This document shows positions 45,695 to 55,139 of a stretch of DNA of 64,000 nucleotides, piece after piece. Source of the DNA: Nocardioides sp. Root122 (GTDB lineage Bacteria; Actinomycetota; Actinomycetes; Propionibacteriales; Nocardioidaceae). How positions within the stretch are numbered: position 1 is the first letter of the stretch; the number at the start of each line of letters is the position of its first letter. The stretch spans positions 186,101-250,100 of the forward strand of contig NZ_LMDE01000012.1 in NCBI RefSeq assembly GCF_001425025.1. The letters run 5' to 3'. The translations under genes and the position numbers were made by a program. The notes under the pieces are model-generated. The model searched no databases, was not told the DNA's origin, and saw only the letters and a program-made list of their open reading frames with translations.

Positions 45695-46945
45695 ATGCGT
45701 CTCGTCCGATCATTCGTCCCTGCGCTCGTCGCCGCTGCCGGCCTGGCCGCCCCGGTGGCCATTGCGCCCCTCGCCCAGGCGGCCGCCCCCTCGTGTGCGG
45801 GCCTCAAGGCCACGATCGTGGACAACAACTTGGGCAACACGATCAACGGCACCCCGCAGCGCGACGTCATCGTCGCCCGCGGCGGCAACGACACCATCCG
45901 CGGCGGAAGCGGCAACGACGTGATCTGCGGGGGCGACGGCGCGGACGTCATCGTCGGCGGGGAGGGCAACGACCGGCTCTACGGCGGGGCGGACCTCGCC
46001 AAGGTCGACCAGTTCGGTCGCACGGTGATGAAGGGGGACACCATCTCCGGCGGCCTCGGCGACGACACGATCGACCTCGGCTTCGACTTCCGGCAGGCCA
46101 GCGAGGGGACGGTCCGGGTGCTCGACGGGGTCTCCTACGCCGATGCCCCGGCGCCGGTCGTCGTGGACTTCCGGGCCGCGTCCACCGTGGCGATCGCCGC
46201 CAACGGCAACGACACCGTCACCGGCTACAGCCACGGCATCCGGATCGCCGGCTCTGAGCTCGGCGACACCATCAAGGGCACCAACGGCGACGACGCGATC
46301 TACGCCCGCGGCGGCGACGACGCGATCTTCGGTCGGGGAGGCGACGACACGATCGTGGCCGACACCAGCAGCACGCTCGGCAACGACCGGCTCTACGGCG
46401 AGGCGGGCGACGACTCGCTCAGCGGCTCTGTCGGCTCCGACATCCTCGTCGGGGGCACGGGTGAGGACGCCCTGACCTCGACCTCCGAGCTGCACCAGGT
46501 GCTGCGCGGTGGCGGCGGCGTCGACACGATCACGTTCCCGATCCCGGTGGAGTCGGGCTTCGTGGCCAAGGGCTACGGCGGCCAGGACAAGCTGCGGCTG
46601 CTGCCGAGCTCCAACCCGGCCATCAAGCCCACGGTCCGCATCGACCAGCTCAAGAAGAGCACGGTCCGCGACCTCCAGCCCTACACGCTCGAGGGCAAGA
46701 TCACCGGCTTCAGCGACATCGTCCTGCCGGCGCGCACCCTGTCGATCTTCAAGGGCAGCAACGACTCGGAGGTCATCACCGCCAACCCCGACTACCGCGT
46801 GGAGATCTACGGTCGCGGGGGCGCGGACGTGATGACCGGCTCGCGCCAGCCCGACCGCCTCGACGGCGGCAAGGGCTTCGACATCGCGCGCGGCCGTGGC
46901 GGCAACGACACCTGCAAGGCGGCGGAGAAGCGCTCCAGCTGCTGA
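45695..46945 (+). CDS. secreted RTX-type calcium-binding repeat protein
   Basis: 416 aa from ATG 45695 (GGGAG upstream). Signal peptide MRLVRSFVPALVAAAGLAAP...AQA. The mature chain holds three clusters of nonapeptide-like repeats: GGNDTIRGGSGNDVICGGDGADVIVGGEGNDRL near the N-terminus, GTNGDDAIYARGGDDAIFGRGGDDTIVA in the middle, and GGADVMTGSRQPDRLDGGKGFDIARGRGGNDT at the end, which should fold as calcium-loaded beta-rolls. There is no toxin, protease or adhesin domain and no type I secretion gene nearby. It is probably Sec-exported. Confidence 0.88.
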   Translation: MRLVRSFVPALVAAAGLAAPVAIAPLAQAAAPSCAGLKATIVDNNLGNTINGTPQRDVIVARGGNDTIRGGSGNDVICGGDGADVIVGGEGNDRLYGGADLAKVDQFGRTVMKGDTISGGLGDDTIDLGFDFRQASEGTVRVLDGVSYADAPAPVVVDFRAASTVAIAANGNDTVTGYSHGIRIAGSELGDTIKGTNGDDAIYARGGDDAIFGRGGDDTIVADTSSTLGNDRLYGEAGDDSLSGSVGSDILVGGTGEDALTSTSELHQVLRGGGGVDTITFPIPVESGFVAKGYGGQDKLRLLPSSNPAIKPTVRIDQLKKSTVRDLQPYTLEGKITGFSDIVLPARTLSIFKGSNDSEVITANPDYRVEIYGRGGADVMTGSRQPDRLDGGKGFDIARGRGGNDTCKAAEKRSSC

Positions 46946-47011
46946 CGCCGCCGAGAAGGCTGGCCGGCGCTCCCACTTCCGCGGGCCTGTGCCGCGCGGG
47001 ACGATGCCCCC

Positions 47012-49249
47012 ATGTCCCGCACCGGCAGGCTGCTCGTGCTCGTTGCGGCCTGGGTGCTGCCGGTCGGCTGGCTGTTGCTCGCCCTCTCGGCCGGCCCGTC
47101 CGACGGCACCAGCCTGTCGTCGTCCTTGCTGCCCGACGGCACCCGGTCCACGGGGTCGGTCACGGTCGCGCGTACGTTCGGGTCGACGCCGTTGCTGCCC
47201 GGCGACGAGGTGCAGCAGGTGGACGGCCGCACGGTGGACGCCTGGCTGGCCGGGGGCGCCGCGGGGCGTGAGGTCGGCGACGTCCTTCGCTACGAGGTGC
47301 GGCGCTCCGGCGGTGCCCTCGACCGCATCCAGCAGGTCGACGTCACGCTCGTCGACTACCCCGTCGCGGCTGCGCTGCGAGCCGAGTGGCGCGCGGTCGC
47401 TGCCGCCGTCGCGGTCCTGCTGGTGGGCTCGGCGGTCTACTGGGCCCGGCCCCTGGCCGGGTCGGCGCGGGCGTTCCTCACCGCGGCCGCCCTGCTGCCG
47501 GCGGCCCTGACCTCGGCCCCGTTCGGCCCGGGCGTGGTCGACCTCGTGGGCTCGCGCGGGGTGTGGCCCGAGGCGCTCGGTGAGGCCCTGGCCGCCATCG
47601 GGCTGGTGGCCCTCGTGGTCGCCGTCGCCCTCCTGGTGCGCCTCCCCGGGGCCTCGCGCCGGTGGGTGCCGGCGTCCGCTTTGCTCGTGCCGGCCCTCGG
47701 GTACGCCGCCTGGCTGGGGCTCGCGCGGAGCGGTGCCGACTCCCGCCCAGAGCGGCAGGAGGTGCTGGCCACCGTCGCCGTACCGACGCTGTGGGCGACC
47801 GTGCCCGCCCTGTTCCTCGCTGCCACGCTCGTCCACGCGCGCGCCGAGCAGAGGGTCGACGTGCTGGCCACCCGGCTGGTGCTCCTCGGCCTCGGCGCCG
47901 GGCTCGGGACCTGGGTCCTCCTCGGCCAGGTGCCGCTCTGGCTGACCGGCGACTCACCGCTGCGATGGGACGTCCTGGCCACCCTGTCCGCAGGCGTCCC
48001 GCTGGCGTGCGTCGCCGCCGCGGCGGCGCACTTCCACCTCGACGAGATCGAGCCCCGGGTGCGGCGCGGGCTGGTCCAGGCGCTGGTGCTGGTCGTGGTG
48101 GGGGCGGCGTTCGTCGCACTGGTGCGCGCTGTCGATGCCGCCGCCGACATCTCGGTCGGCTCGATGCTGGTGGGCGGCCTGCTGGCCCTGCTCCTGCTCC
48201 CCGGCGCGGTCGCGGTGCAGCGCGTCGTGCGCCGGCTCGTCTACGGCGACCGGGTCTTCCCCGACCGGGTCGTGTCCGACCTGCGCCGCCTCGACCCGGT
48301 GACGGCCCCCGAGGACGTGCTCCGCGAGGCGCTCGAGCTGCTGGCCCGGCGGCTGCACCTGTCGTTCGCCGCGGTCGACGTGTTCGCGACGGCCGGCTCG
48401 GAGCCGATCGCCGCCTCGATCGGGACGTCGTACGGCACTCCGGCGACCGTCGACCTCGCCGTCGGCGGCACCGCGCTCGGCCGGCTCCGGGTGGAGGTCG
48501 ACGTGGGCCGGGACCCGTTCGGCCCGGGCGACGCCCGCCTGCTCGAGGACGTCGGCAGCCAGGTGGGGGCGCTGGTCCAGGCGATGACCGCCAACCGCGA
48601 GCTGCAGGCGTCGCGCCAGCGGCTCGTCGCGGCCCGGGAGGAGGAGCGGCGGCGGCTGCGTCGCGACCTCCACGACGGGCTGGGGCCCTCGCTCGCGACC
48701 CTGGCGATGCGGCTGGAGTCTGCCTCGGACCTCATCCACGAGGACCCCGGCCAGGCCTCCGAGCTGGTCGCCCGGCTCTCGGACCAGGCCCGCGAGGAGA
48801 TCGCGGAGGTACGCCGCCTCGTCGAGGGGCTCCGGCCGCCGGCGCTGGACCAGCTCGGTCTGGTCTCCGCGCTGCGCCACCGGGCCGCCGAGCACGCCAC
48901 CGCGGGCGGTCCGGTCCGGGTGCCGTGGACGGTCGAGGCAGCCGACGACCTCGAGCCGCTGCCGGCGGCGGTCGAGGTGGCGGCCTACCGCGTCGTGACG
49001 GAGGCGGTGAACAACGTGCAGCGGCACAGCGGCGCCGACCGCTGCACGGTCGTGCTGGTCCGCGAGGACGGGGACCTGCGCGTCGAGGTCGCCGACACGG
49101 GCTCGGGTCTGGCCCCCGACCGGCGCGCGGGTGTAGGCCTGTCCTCGATGCGCGAGCGCGCCGAGGAGCTCGGCGGGTCGTTCGAGGTGGTGCCGCGACC
49201 GGGCGGCGGCACCGTCGTACGGGTCAGGCTCCCGCTCGGCGAGGGATGA
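47012..49249 (+). CDS. membrane sensor histidine kinase (NarL-type, HisKA_3)
   Basis: 745 aa. The N-terminal helix (about 7-28) is followed by an extracytoplasmic segment with a PDZ-like stretch (PLLPGDEVQQVDGRTVDAWL, about 54-73). About eight more helices reach residue 400, then come a GAF-like domain (LLARRLHLSFAAVDVFA onward), the dimerisation helix with phospho-acceptor His554 (RRDLHDGLG), and HATPase (VTEAVNNVQRHSGA, ADTGSGLAPDRRAG). It controls the response regulator encoded 57 nt downstream. Signal unknown. Confidence 0.9.
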   Translation: MSRTGRLLVLVAAWVLPVGWLLLALSAGPSDGTSLSSSLLPDGTRSTGSVTVARTFGSTPLLPGDEVQQVDGRTVDAWLAGGAAGREVGDVLRYEVRRSGGALDRIQQVDVTLVDYPVAAALRAEWRAVAAAVAVLLVGSAVYWARPLAGSARAFLTAAALLPAALTSAPFGPGVVDLVGSRGVWPEALGEALAAIGLVALVVAVALLVRLPGASRRWVPASALLVPALGYAAWLGLARSGADSRPERQEVLATVAVPTLWATVPALFLAATLVHARAEQRVDVLATRLVLLGLGAGLGTWVLLGQVPLWLTGDSPLRWDVLATLSAGVPLACVAAAAAHFHLDEIEPRVRRGLVQALVLVVVGAAFVALVRAVDAAADISVGSMLVGGLLALLLLPGAVAVQRVVRRLVYGDRVFPDRVVSDLRRLDPVTAPEDVLREALELLARRLHLSFAAVDVFATAGSEPIAASIGTSYGTPATVDLAVGGTALGRLRVEVDVGRDPFGPGDARLLEDVGSQVGALVQAMTANRELQASRQRLVAAREEERRRLRRDLHDGLGPSLATLAMRLESASDLIHEDPGQASELVARLSDQAREEIAEVRRLVEGLRPPALDQLGLVSALRHRAAEHATAGGPVRVPWTVEAADDLEPLPAAVEVAAYRVVTEAVNNVQRHSGADRCTVVLVREDGDLRVEVADTGSGLAPDRRAGVGLSSMRERAEELGGSFEVVPRPGGGTVVRVRLPLGEG

Positions 49250-49288
49250 CCGGGGGATGACCGAGGGAATGGCCGGGGGAATGGCCGG
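49243..49288 (+). repeat. purine-rich minisatellite between kinase and regulator genes
   Basis: Four head-to-tail units of 11, 11, 12 and 12 bp: GGGATGACCGG, GGGATGACCGA, then GGGAATGGCCGG twice. The kinase stop codon lies in the first unit. Unit number could change the spacing between the two genes. Confidence 0.7.
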
Positions 49289-49306
49289 GGGAGAGAGGTG
49301 CGGGCG

Positions 49307-49951
49307 ATGGACACCCACCGCGTGCTGATCGCCGACGACCACGAGGAGTTCCGGCGGGGCCTCGAGGCGCTCCTGGCCGCCACGCCGGCGGTGGAGGTGG
49401 TGGGCACGGCCGGCGACGGAGCGATGGCGGTCGCGCTGGCCCTCGACCTGCAGCCCGACGTCGTGCTGATGGACCTCCACATGCCCCGCGTCAACGGCAT
49501 CGACGCGACCGCGCAGATCGTCCAGTCCTCGCCGCACATCGGGGTGCTCGTGCTGACGATGATGGAGGACGAGGAGTCGGTCTTCGCGGCCGTCCGCGCC
49601 GGGGCCCGCGGCTACCTGCTCAAGGGTGCGCGACGCGGGGAGATCACCCGTGCGGTGCAGGCCGTGGGCGCGGGCGAGGTGATCTTCGGGCCGGGCATCG
49701 CCGACCGCGTGATGGGCTACTTCGCCGGTGCCCGCGGCCGCCCTGCCGGGGAGGCGTTCCCCGACCTCACCGACCGGGAGTGTGTCGTGCTCGGTCTCAT
49801 CGCCGAGGGCAAGGAGAACGGCGAGATCGCCCGCCAGCTCGGGCTCTCGGTCAAGACCGTGCGCAACCATGCGAGCAACATCTTCACCAAGCTCCAGGTG
49901 GCGCACCGCGCCCAGGCGATCGTCAAGGCACGCGAGGCCGGCCTCGGCTGA
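49307..49951 (+). CDS. NarL/FixJ-family response regulator
   Basis: 214 aa from ATG 49307, with GAGAGAGG 8 nt upstream. Receiver domain: acidic pocket DDH (near residue 10), phospho-acceptor Asp56 (LMDLHMP), Thr in VLTMM and Lys in YLLKGA. The C-terminal LuxR-type helix-turn-helix has LTDRECVVLGLIAEGKENGEIARQLGLSVKTVRNHASNIFTKL. Cognate partner of the upstream kinase. It ends 9 nt from the convergent LCP gene with no clear terminator. Confidence 0.95.
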   Translation: MDTHRVLIADDHEEFRRGLEALLAATPAVEVVGTAGDGAMAVALALDLQPDVVLMDLHMPRVNGIDATAQIVQSSPHIGVLVLTMMEDEESVFAAVRAGARGYLLKGARRGEITRAVQAVGAGEVIFGPGIADRVMGYFAGARGRPAGEAFPDLTDRECVVLGLIAEGKENGEIARQLGLSVKTVRNHASNIFTKLQVAHRAQAIVKAREAGLG

Positions 49952-49960
49952 CGTGACGCC

Positions 49961-50875
49961 TCAGGAGCCGTCGCGACAGCCGCCCTGCAGGCGGGCGTCC
50001 TCCCGCGCGTCCGCGCCGACGGCGCGTGCCTGCTCCTCGTCCGGGTAGACGACGGCCGCCCCGCCCTCCACGCCGAAGGTGCCCCGGATGATGCACGCCG
50101 TCGTGCGGCGGGGGTCGATCGTGGTGAGCGCCTGGACGAGGCGGTAGACCTCGCTCGGACCCATGTCGGTCTGCAGCCCGGCGAGCGCGGAGAGGGCGAC
50201 GCGCTCCATGAACCCCTCCTCGTCCTCGGCGCTGCGCAGCCGTTCGAGCACGCCGAGCAGGAGCCGTTGGTGGTTGGCGACCCGCTCGAAGTCGCTGCCG
50301 CCGGGGAGGGTCTGGCGGGTGCGGGCGTAGGAGAGCGCCTGCTCGGCGTCGAAGGTGTTGCGGCCGCGCCTCACCTGCACGCCCCCGTCCTCGGTGGTGA
50401 AGGCCAGCGGGGAGTCGACCCGGACCTCGCCGACCGTGTCCATCGTGGACACGAAGCCGTCGAAGCCGGTGACCAGCACGATGTCGGGCTGGATGCCGAC
50501 CAGCTCATCGACCTCGCGGGCGACCCCCTCGGTGCCGTGGTCCCGGAGCGTGGTGTTGAGCCGTGCGGACCCCCCGGGCTGCTCGACCCAGAGGTCCCGG
50601 GGCAGGCCGATGGCCACGGCCCGGCCGGAGCTCGGCTGCACGCCGATGAGCTGGATGGCGTCGGTCAGGCCGCGCGTCACGTCCTCGCCGGCGGCCGCCT
50701 CCGAGCCGAGCGCCAGCACCCAGAGCACGTCGTCCCCGTTGCCGGCGTCGACCGCCTTGGCCGTGCCGATGGTCGTGAGGCTGATCGTGGTGGGGTGCAC
50801 CGACCCCGTCGGGACGGCGAGCGCCACGCCGGCGAGCAGGGCCAGCCGGACGCAGACGCGTCGCAGCCACGTCAC
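49961..50875 (-). CDS. LytR-CpsA-Psr (LCP) family protein
   Basis: 304 aa, GTG start overlapping the upstream stop (GTGA). N-terminal membrane anchor (about 6-22). LCP core: AVAIGLPRDLWVEQPGG (phosphate-binding Arg), ARLNTTLRDHG, FDGFVSTMDTVG and RRGRNTFDAEQALSYARTRQ (conserved Arg pair). LCP enzymes move lipid-linked glycopolymers onto peptidoglycan. Unlike most family members it has little cytoplasmic N-terminus. Confidence 0.87.
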   Translation of the reverse strand: MTWLRRVCVRLALLAGVALAVPTGSVHPTTISLTTIGTAKAVDAGNGDDVLWVLALGSEAAAGEDVTRGLTDAIQLIGVQPSSGRAVAIGLPRDLWVEQPGGSARLNTTLRDHGTEGVAREVDELVGIQPDIVLVTGFDGFVSTMDTVGEVRVDSPLAFTTEDGGVQVRRGRNTFDAEQALSYARTRQTLPGGSDFERVANHQRLLLGVLERLRSAEDEEGFMERVALSALAGLQTDMGPSEVYRLVQALTTIDPRRTTACIIRGTFGVEGGAAVVYPDEEQARAVGADAREDARLQGGCRDGS

Positions 50876-51540
50876 CGGCCCACCTCCGGCTCGGCGGCCG
50901 ACTCCGCCTCGGCATCGGTCCCGACGCCGTCGTCGAACGACACGTCGTAGCCGAAGATCCGCCACGTGTCGGACTCGGCCTCCATCATGATCCGGCCGTC
51001 GAGGACCAGCTCCCGCGTCGACCCGTCGTCCATCGTGGCCTCGAAGGCGAAGTCCACCGCGGCCGTGCCGGCGTACGCCGTGCCGGAGCGGGTCAGGAAC
51101 GAGAGGCGGGCGTCGAGCCGGGTGGCGCGCACCGCGGTGGCGTCGGCCGCGCTCGCTGCCGTGAGCCGGTCGATGTCGCGCGCTGCCGTGCGGGCGGCCT
51201 GGCTGGTGAAGGAGCCGAAGGACTGGACGAACTCCTCGCGCGGGAAGGGTCCGAGGAAGGCCTCGACGACGTAGTCGGACAGCACGTCGCCGACCGCTCC
51301 CTCGAGCTCGGTGCGGGTCTGCTCGTCGAGCCGCTCGGCCCCCGACACGGTCTCCACCCGCAGCGCCGCCGACTCGGCGTCCGGCGTCCCGTCGTCCTCC
51401 GGCGCCCCGGCCGTCGAGCACCCGCCGGCGAGCACCGCCACCCCCACCCACGCCCCGACCCGCGCCGCGACCACCGCGGCGGCCCGCACGGGGCGGGCCG
51501 GGAGGGCGTGGCGTGGTGGGTGGCCCATGTCGCTCATCAT
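50872..51540 (-). CDS. lipoprotein of unknown function
   Basis: 222 aa from ATG 51540; ATGs at 51537 and 51528 are also possible and no ribosome-binding site decides. Signal sequence with lipobox LAGGC at about residues 41-45. The mature part has an alpha/beta layout ending WRIFGYDVSFDDG, similar in outline to NTF2-like/Mce-associated lipoproteins. It is coupled by overlap to the LCP gene, so it may help it. Confidence 0.72.
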   Translation of the reverse strand: MMSDMGHPPRHALPARPVRAAAVVAARVGAWVGVAVLAGGCSTAGAPEDDGTPDAESAALRVETVSGAERLDEQTRTELEGAVGDVLSDYVVEAFLGPFPREEFVQSFGSFTSQAARTAARDIDRLTAASAADATAVRATRLDARLSFLTRSGTAYAGTAAVDFAFEATMDDGSTRELVLDGRIMMEAESDTWRIFGYDVSFDDGVGTDAEAESAAEPEVGR

Positions 51541-51563
51541 GGCCGACGGCGTCCCGTGCTGTC

Positions 51564-53129
51564 TCAGCTCGCAGGGACCGTGTTGACGCTGGAGAGGTCG
51601 AAGTCGGCGACGTTGTCCCGGGCGGGGTGGCGGGTCCCGACGGGGCCGCGGGCGAACTCCTGCAGCAGGGTGCCGGTCACCGTCCGGGTGAAGTCGGCAG
51701 TGGCGTCGCCGAGGGGACGCTCGCAGCGGTCGACCATCGCGCAGCCCCAGCGCAGCGTCCCGGCGTTGAAGACACCGGCGCCCGAGCGCGAGGTGTAGTA
51801 GACCGACTGGGTGGTCGTGGTGACGCCCCGGCAGGAGTACGGCGAGTGGCTGAGCACCTGCAGCGGGCGAGGGAGCCGGCCGTCCGGGTAGACGCGGTCG
51901 GCCTCGGGGCCGACCAGGCCGTGGACGTGGTCGCCGCGCCGCACGCCGGTGCCGCGGAAGCCCCACCAGCCGGGGCTGGCGATGACGTAGTCGGTGTCCA
52001 CGGGGTAGCACTCGTACTGCATGCCCAGCAGGTCGTGCTCCGGCCGGGGGACCGGCGGCTCGCGGAACAGCCCGGTGGTGTCGACCGAGCCCTGCGCGTA
52101 GAGCGGGTCGAGGTGGGCGGAGTGCCGGTAGCCGACGACCACGCGCGCCGGGTCCTCGGCGCCGGCCTCGAGGCGGATCCGCCAGTACATGGTGTTCGCG
52201 CCGAGGAAGGCGAGGTTGGTGCCGGCGTCACGGGCGCCGAGCACGACGTCGCGCATCGTGTTGGTCCAGTACTCGTCGTGCCCCATCGAGACGTAGCCGC
52301 GCGCGCCCCGCAGCGCCGTCGGCGTGCTGTGCAGGTCGACGTTGGTGAAGTAGGACAGCGGCACGCCGGACTTCTCGGCGCGGACCACGATCGGGATGGC
52401 GGCGGTGCGGTAGTCGTTGGCGCCCGTGGCCCCGTTGTAGGGCCGGTCGAAGCTGACCGCCCGGCTGGGGGTGTCGCCGTTGGCGCCGGCGTACAGGCTG
52501 TAGCCGCCCCACTCGTTGTAGGCCTGCCAGGTGGTGACCGGCGCGACCAGGGCGACGGTGCCCCGCGCCGAGGGCGAGGTGACGACGTAGGGGACCTGCG
52601 TCTCGAACCCGGTGTCCGTGTGCAGCCGGAACACGTAGAACCCGGGCAGCCAGGTCGCGGTGTCGATGGTGAGGTCGCGCTGCCAGGGGGCGACCACCGT
52701 GCGCCGCTCGTACGACGAGTAGCGCGGGCCCGACTGCTCGCGACCGCGCCGGAACCCGGACTCCCAGACGAAGGCGCCGGTGCCGCCCGGGTAGGACCCG
52801 ATCCGGTAGGCGGCGGCCTCCCAGCCGCCCTGGGTGGTCGAGACCTTGAGCCCCACGCGCGTGCCCGGGAGGCCGCTGGCGCGGGTGGTGTAGGCCGCGA
52901 GCTCGCCGTGCGTCCCGGACCGGCTGATCCGCCAGTCCTCCGAGCCGCGCGGCTCGGGTGCGGGCTCCTGCGCGCGGGCCGCCGCGGACGTCCGCGGCGC
53001 GGGGAGGACCGCCCCCACCTCCTGCCCCGCGTCGCGGACCGGGAGGTGTGACGCCGTCCCGCACCCCACCAGGAGCGGCGCCAGCACCAGTCCGAGTGCC
53101 CCGCCCCACGTCAGCGTCCGTGTGCCCAT
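51564..53129 (-). CDS. lipoprotein with N,N-dimethylformamidase beta-subunit-like domain
   Basis: 521 aa. Signal peptide with lipobox LLVGC (Cys23). The first 60 mature residues are Pro/Ala-rich. The rest matches the DMFase beta-subunit-like C-terminal family by [66 protein letters not shown] and [14 protein letters not shown]. The family has a glutamine-amidotransferase-like core. The substrate of such exported versions is not known; the class name should not be read as DMF breakdown. Forms an envelope gene group with the lipoprotein and LCP gene. Confidence 0.8.
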   Translation of the reverse strand: MGTRTLTWGGALGLVLAPLLVGCGTASHLPVRDAGQEVGAVLPAPRTSAAARAQEPAPEPRGSEDWRISRSGTHGELAAYTTRASGLPGTRVGLKVSTTQGGWEAAAYRIGSYPGGTGAFVWESGFRRGREQSGPRYSSYERRTVVAPWQRDLTIDTATWLPGFYVFRLHTDTGFETQVPYVVTSPSARGTVALVAPVTTWQAYNEWGGYSLYAGANGDTPSRAVSFDRPYNGATGANDYRTAAIPIVVRAEKSGVPLSYFTNVDLHSTPTALRGARGYVSMGHDEYWTNTMRDVVLGARDAGTNLAFLGANTMYWRIRLEAGAEDPARVVVGYRHSAHLDPLYAQGSVDTTGLFREPPVPRPEHDLLGMQYECYPVDTDYVIASPGWWGFRGTGVRRGDHVHGLVGPEADRVYPDGRLPRPLQVLSHSPYSCRGVTTTTQSVYYTSRSGAGVFNAGTLRWGCAMVDRCERPLGDATADFTRTVTGTLLQEFARGPVGTRHPARDNVADFDLSSVNTVPAS

Positions 53130-53230
53130 CGTGATCGCCTCGCCCTGTCGCCTGATCGGTGGCGACGGACCCTCCGACGCCGTGGCATCGACGATTCGCC
53201 GGAGGCGGGTCCCGGCACATGGGGCCGCGA

Positions 53231-53246
53231 TCCCGGGCGCCCGGGA
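53231..53246. promoter_or_regulatory. perfect 16-bp palindrome upstream of gatC
   Basis: TCCCGGGCGCCCGGGA, in the 181-bp divergent region between the DMFase-like gene and gatC. Either a regulator site or a simple GC palindrome; nothing else identifies it. Confidence 0.4.
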
Positions 53247-53297
53247 CGCTCAGGACGCCGGTCCCGACCGGGCGCCTGTGCGGGTGAGACGTGCACC

Positions 53298-53303
53298 TAG
53301 GAT
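53298..53303 (+). promoter_or_regulatory. -10 element TAGGAT for gatCAB (leaderless type)
   Basis: Ends 7 nt before ATG 53311. Confidence 0.58.
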
Positions 53304-53310
53304 TGCCCGC

Positions 53311-53610
53311 ATGCCTGAGATCTCCCGGGACGAGGTGGCGCACCTCGCCACGCTCGCCCGCATCGACCTCTCCGACGCCGAGCTCGACCACCTGGCGCCC
53401 CAGCTGAGCGTCATCCTCGAGTCCGTCGCGTCCATCAACGGTGTCGCTGGGGACGACGTGCCGCCCACGTCGCACGCGATCCCGCTGACCAATGTGTTCC
53501 GCGAGGACGTCGTGGTGCCCAGCCTGACGCCGGAGGAGGCGCTCTCGGGCGCCCCGGCCGTGGAGGACCAGCGCTTCTCGGTCCCGCGCATCCTCGGCGA
53601 GGAGGCCTGA
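53311..53610 (+). CDS. gatC: Asp-tRNA(Asn)/Glu-tRNA(Gln) amidotransferase subunit C
   Basis: 99 aa. Small linker subunit that stabilises GatA on Gat[24 protein letters not shown], then the extended [20 protein letters not shown] and the end [10 protein letters not shown]. It overlaps gatA by TGATG. Confidence 0.97.
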   Translation: MPEISRDEVAHLATLARIDLSDAELDHLAPQLSVILESVASINGVAGDDVPPTSHAIPLTNVFREDVVVPSLTPEEALSGAPAVEDQRFSVPRILGEEA

Positions 53611-55139
53611 TGAGCACCGTGCGCGACACCGCGGCCGACCTCGCTGCCGCCCTCGCCGGTGGCGAGACCACCAGTGTGGAGCTGACCCAGCTGCACCTCG
53701 ACCGGATCGCCGAGGTCGACGAGCGGGTCCACGCGTTCCTCCACGTCGACGGCGAGGGCGCCCTCGCCGACGCTGCCGAGTCCGACGCCCGTCGCGCCCG
53801 CGGCGAGGCCCGCGGCCCGCTCGACGGCGTACCGATCGCGGTCAAGGACGTGCTGACCACCCGCGGCCTTCCGACCACGTGCGGCTCGAAGATCCTCGAG
53901 GGCTGGGTCCCGCCCTACGACGCGACGGTGGTCGCGCGGCTGCGCGAGGCCGGGCTGCCGATCCTGGGCAAGACCAACATGGACGAGTTCGCGATGGGCT
54001 CCTCCACCGAGCACTCCGCCTACGGCCCGACCCGCAACCCGTGGGACCTCGACCGGATCCCCGGCGGGTCCGGCGGTGGCTCCGCCGCCGCGGTGGCGGC
54101 CTTCGAGGCGCCACTGGCGATCGGCACCGACACGGGCGGTTCGATCCGCCAGCCCGGCGCCGTCACCGGCACCGTGGGCGTGAAGCCGACCTACGGCGGG
54201 GTCTCGCGCTACGGCCTGGTCGCCCTGGCCAACAGCCTCGACCAGGCCGGTCCGGTGACCCGCACCGTCCTCGACGCCGCGATGCTGCACGACGTGATCG
54301 GCGGGCACGACCCGCGCGACTCGACGTCCATCGACCAGGCGTGGCCCTCCTTCACCGAGGCGGCCCGTGCCGGAGCCACCGGCGACCTCACGGGCGTGAA
54401 GATCGGCGTGATCACCGAGCTCGCCGGCGAGGGCTGGCAGCCCGGCGTGATGGCCCGCTTCGACGAGTCGGTCCAGACCATGGTCGCGGCCGGCGCCGAG
54501 GTCGTCGAGGTCTCCTGCCCGTCCTTCGCGCACGCCCTCGCGGCCTACTACCTGATCCTGCCGGCCGAGGCGTCCAGCAACCTCGCCAAGTTCGACGCGA
54601 TGCGCTACGGCCTGCGGGTCACCCCCGAAGGCAACCCGAGCGCCGAGGAGGTCATGCGGGCCACCCGCGACGCCGGCTTCGGCGACGAGGTCAAGCGCCG
54701 GATCATCCTCGGCACCTACGCCCTCTCGAGCGGCTACTACGACGCCTACTACGGCCAGGCCCAGAAGGTGCGCACCCTGATCAGCCGCGACTTCGACGCC
54801 GCGTTCGCGCAGGTCGACGTACTCGTCTCGCCGACCGCGCCGACGACGGCGTTCCGGCTGGGGGAGAAGCTCGACGACCCGATGGCGATGTACCTCAACG
54901 ACCTCGCCACCATCCCGGCCAACCTCGCGGGCGTGCCCGGCATCTCGGTGCCCAACGGCCTCGCCGACGAGGACGGCCTCCCGGTCGGCCTCCAGGTCCT
55001 CGCCCCGGCGCTCGCCGACGACCGCGTCTACCGCGTCGGCGCGGCCGCCGAGGCGCTGCTCACCCGGGCGTGGGGCGGCCCGCTGCTCGACCAGGCCACT
55101 GGACTCACCTCCTCCGCGACCGAAGGGGTCACGCGATGA
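53610..55139 (+). CDS. gatA: Asp-tRNA(Asn)/Glu-tRNA(Gln) amidotransferase subunit A
   Basis: 509 aa amidase-signature enzyme that frees ammonia from glutamine. Catalytic Lys79 ([10 protein letters not shown]), cis-Ser loop [13 protein letters not shown] and nucleophile Ser in [12 protein letters not shown]. The C-terminus is [22 protein letters not shown]. Coupled by ATGA to gatB. Presence of the full gatCAB set implies indirect charging of tRNA-Gln and/or tRNA-Asn. Confidence 0.98.
   Translation: MSTVRDTAADLAAALAGGETTSVELTQLHLDRIAEVDERVHAFLHVDGEGALADAAESDARRARGEARGPLDGVPIAVKDVLTTRGLPTTCGSKILEGWVPPYDATVVARLREAGLPILGKTNMDEFAMGSSTEHSAYGPTRNPWDLDRIPGGSGGGSAAAVAAFEAPLAIGTDTGGSIRQPGAVTGTVGVKPTYGGVSRYGLVALANSLDQAGPVTRTVLDAAMLHDVIGGHDPRDSTSIDQAWPSFTEAARAGATGDLTGVKIGVITELAGEGWQPGVMARFDESVQTMVAAGAEVVEVSCPSFAHALAAYYLILPAEASSNLAKFDAMRYGLRVTPEGNPSAEEVMRATRDAGFGDEVKRRIILGTYALSSGYYDAYYGQAQKVRTLISRDFDAAFAQVDVLVSPTAPTTAFRLGEKLDDPMAMYLNDLATIPANLAGVPGISVPNGLADEDGLPVGLQVLAPALADDRVYRVGAAAEALLTRAWGGPLLDQATGLTSSATEGVTR

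Noticed and set aside
51564..53129. Dimethylformamide-degrading enzyme
   Set aside because: It is a lipoprotein carrying only the beta-subunit-like domain; there is no alpha subunit gene and the family is broad.
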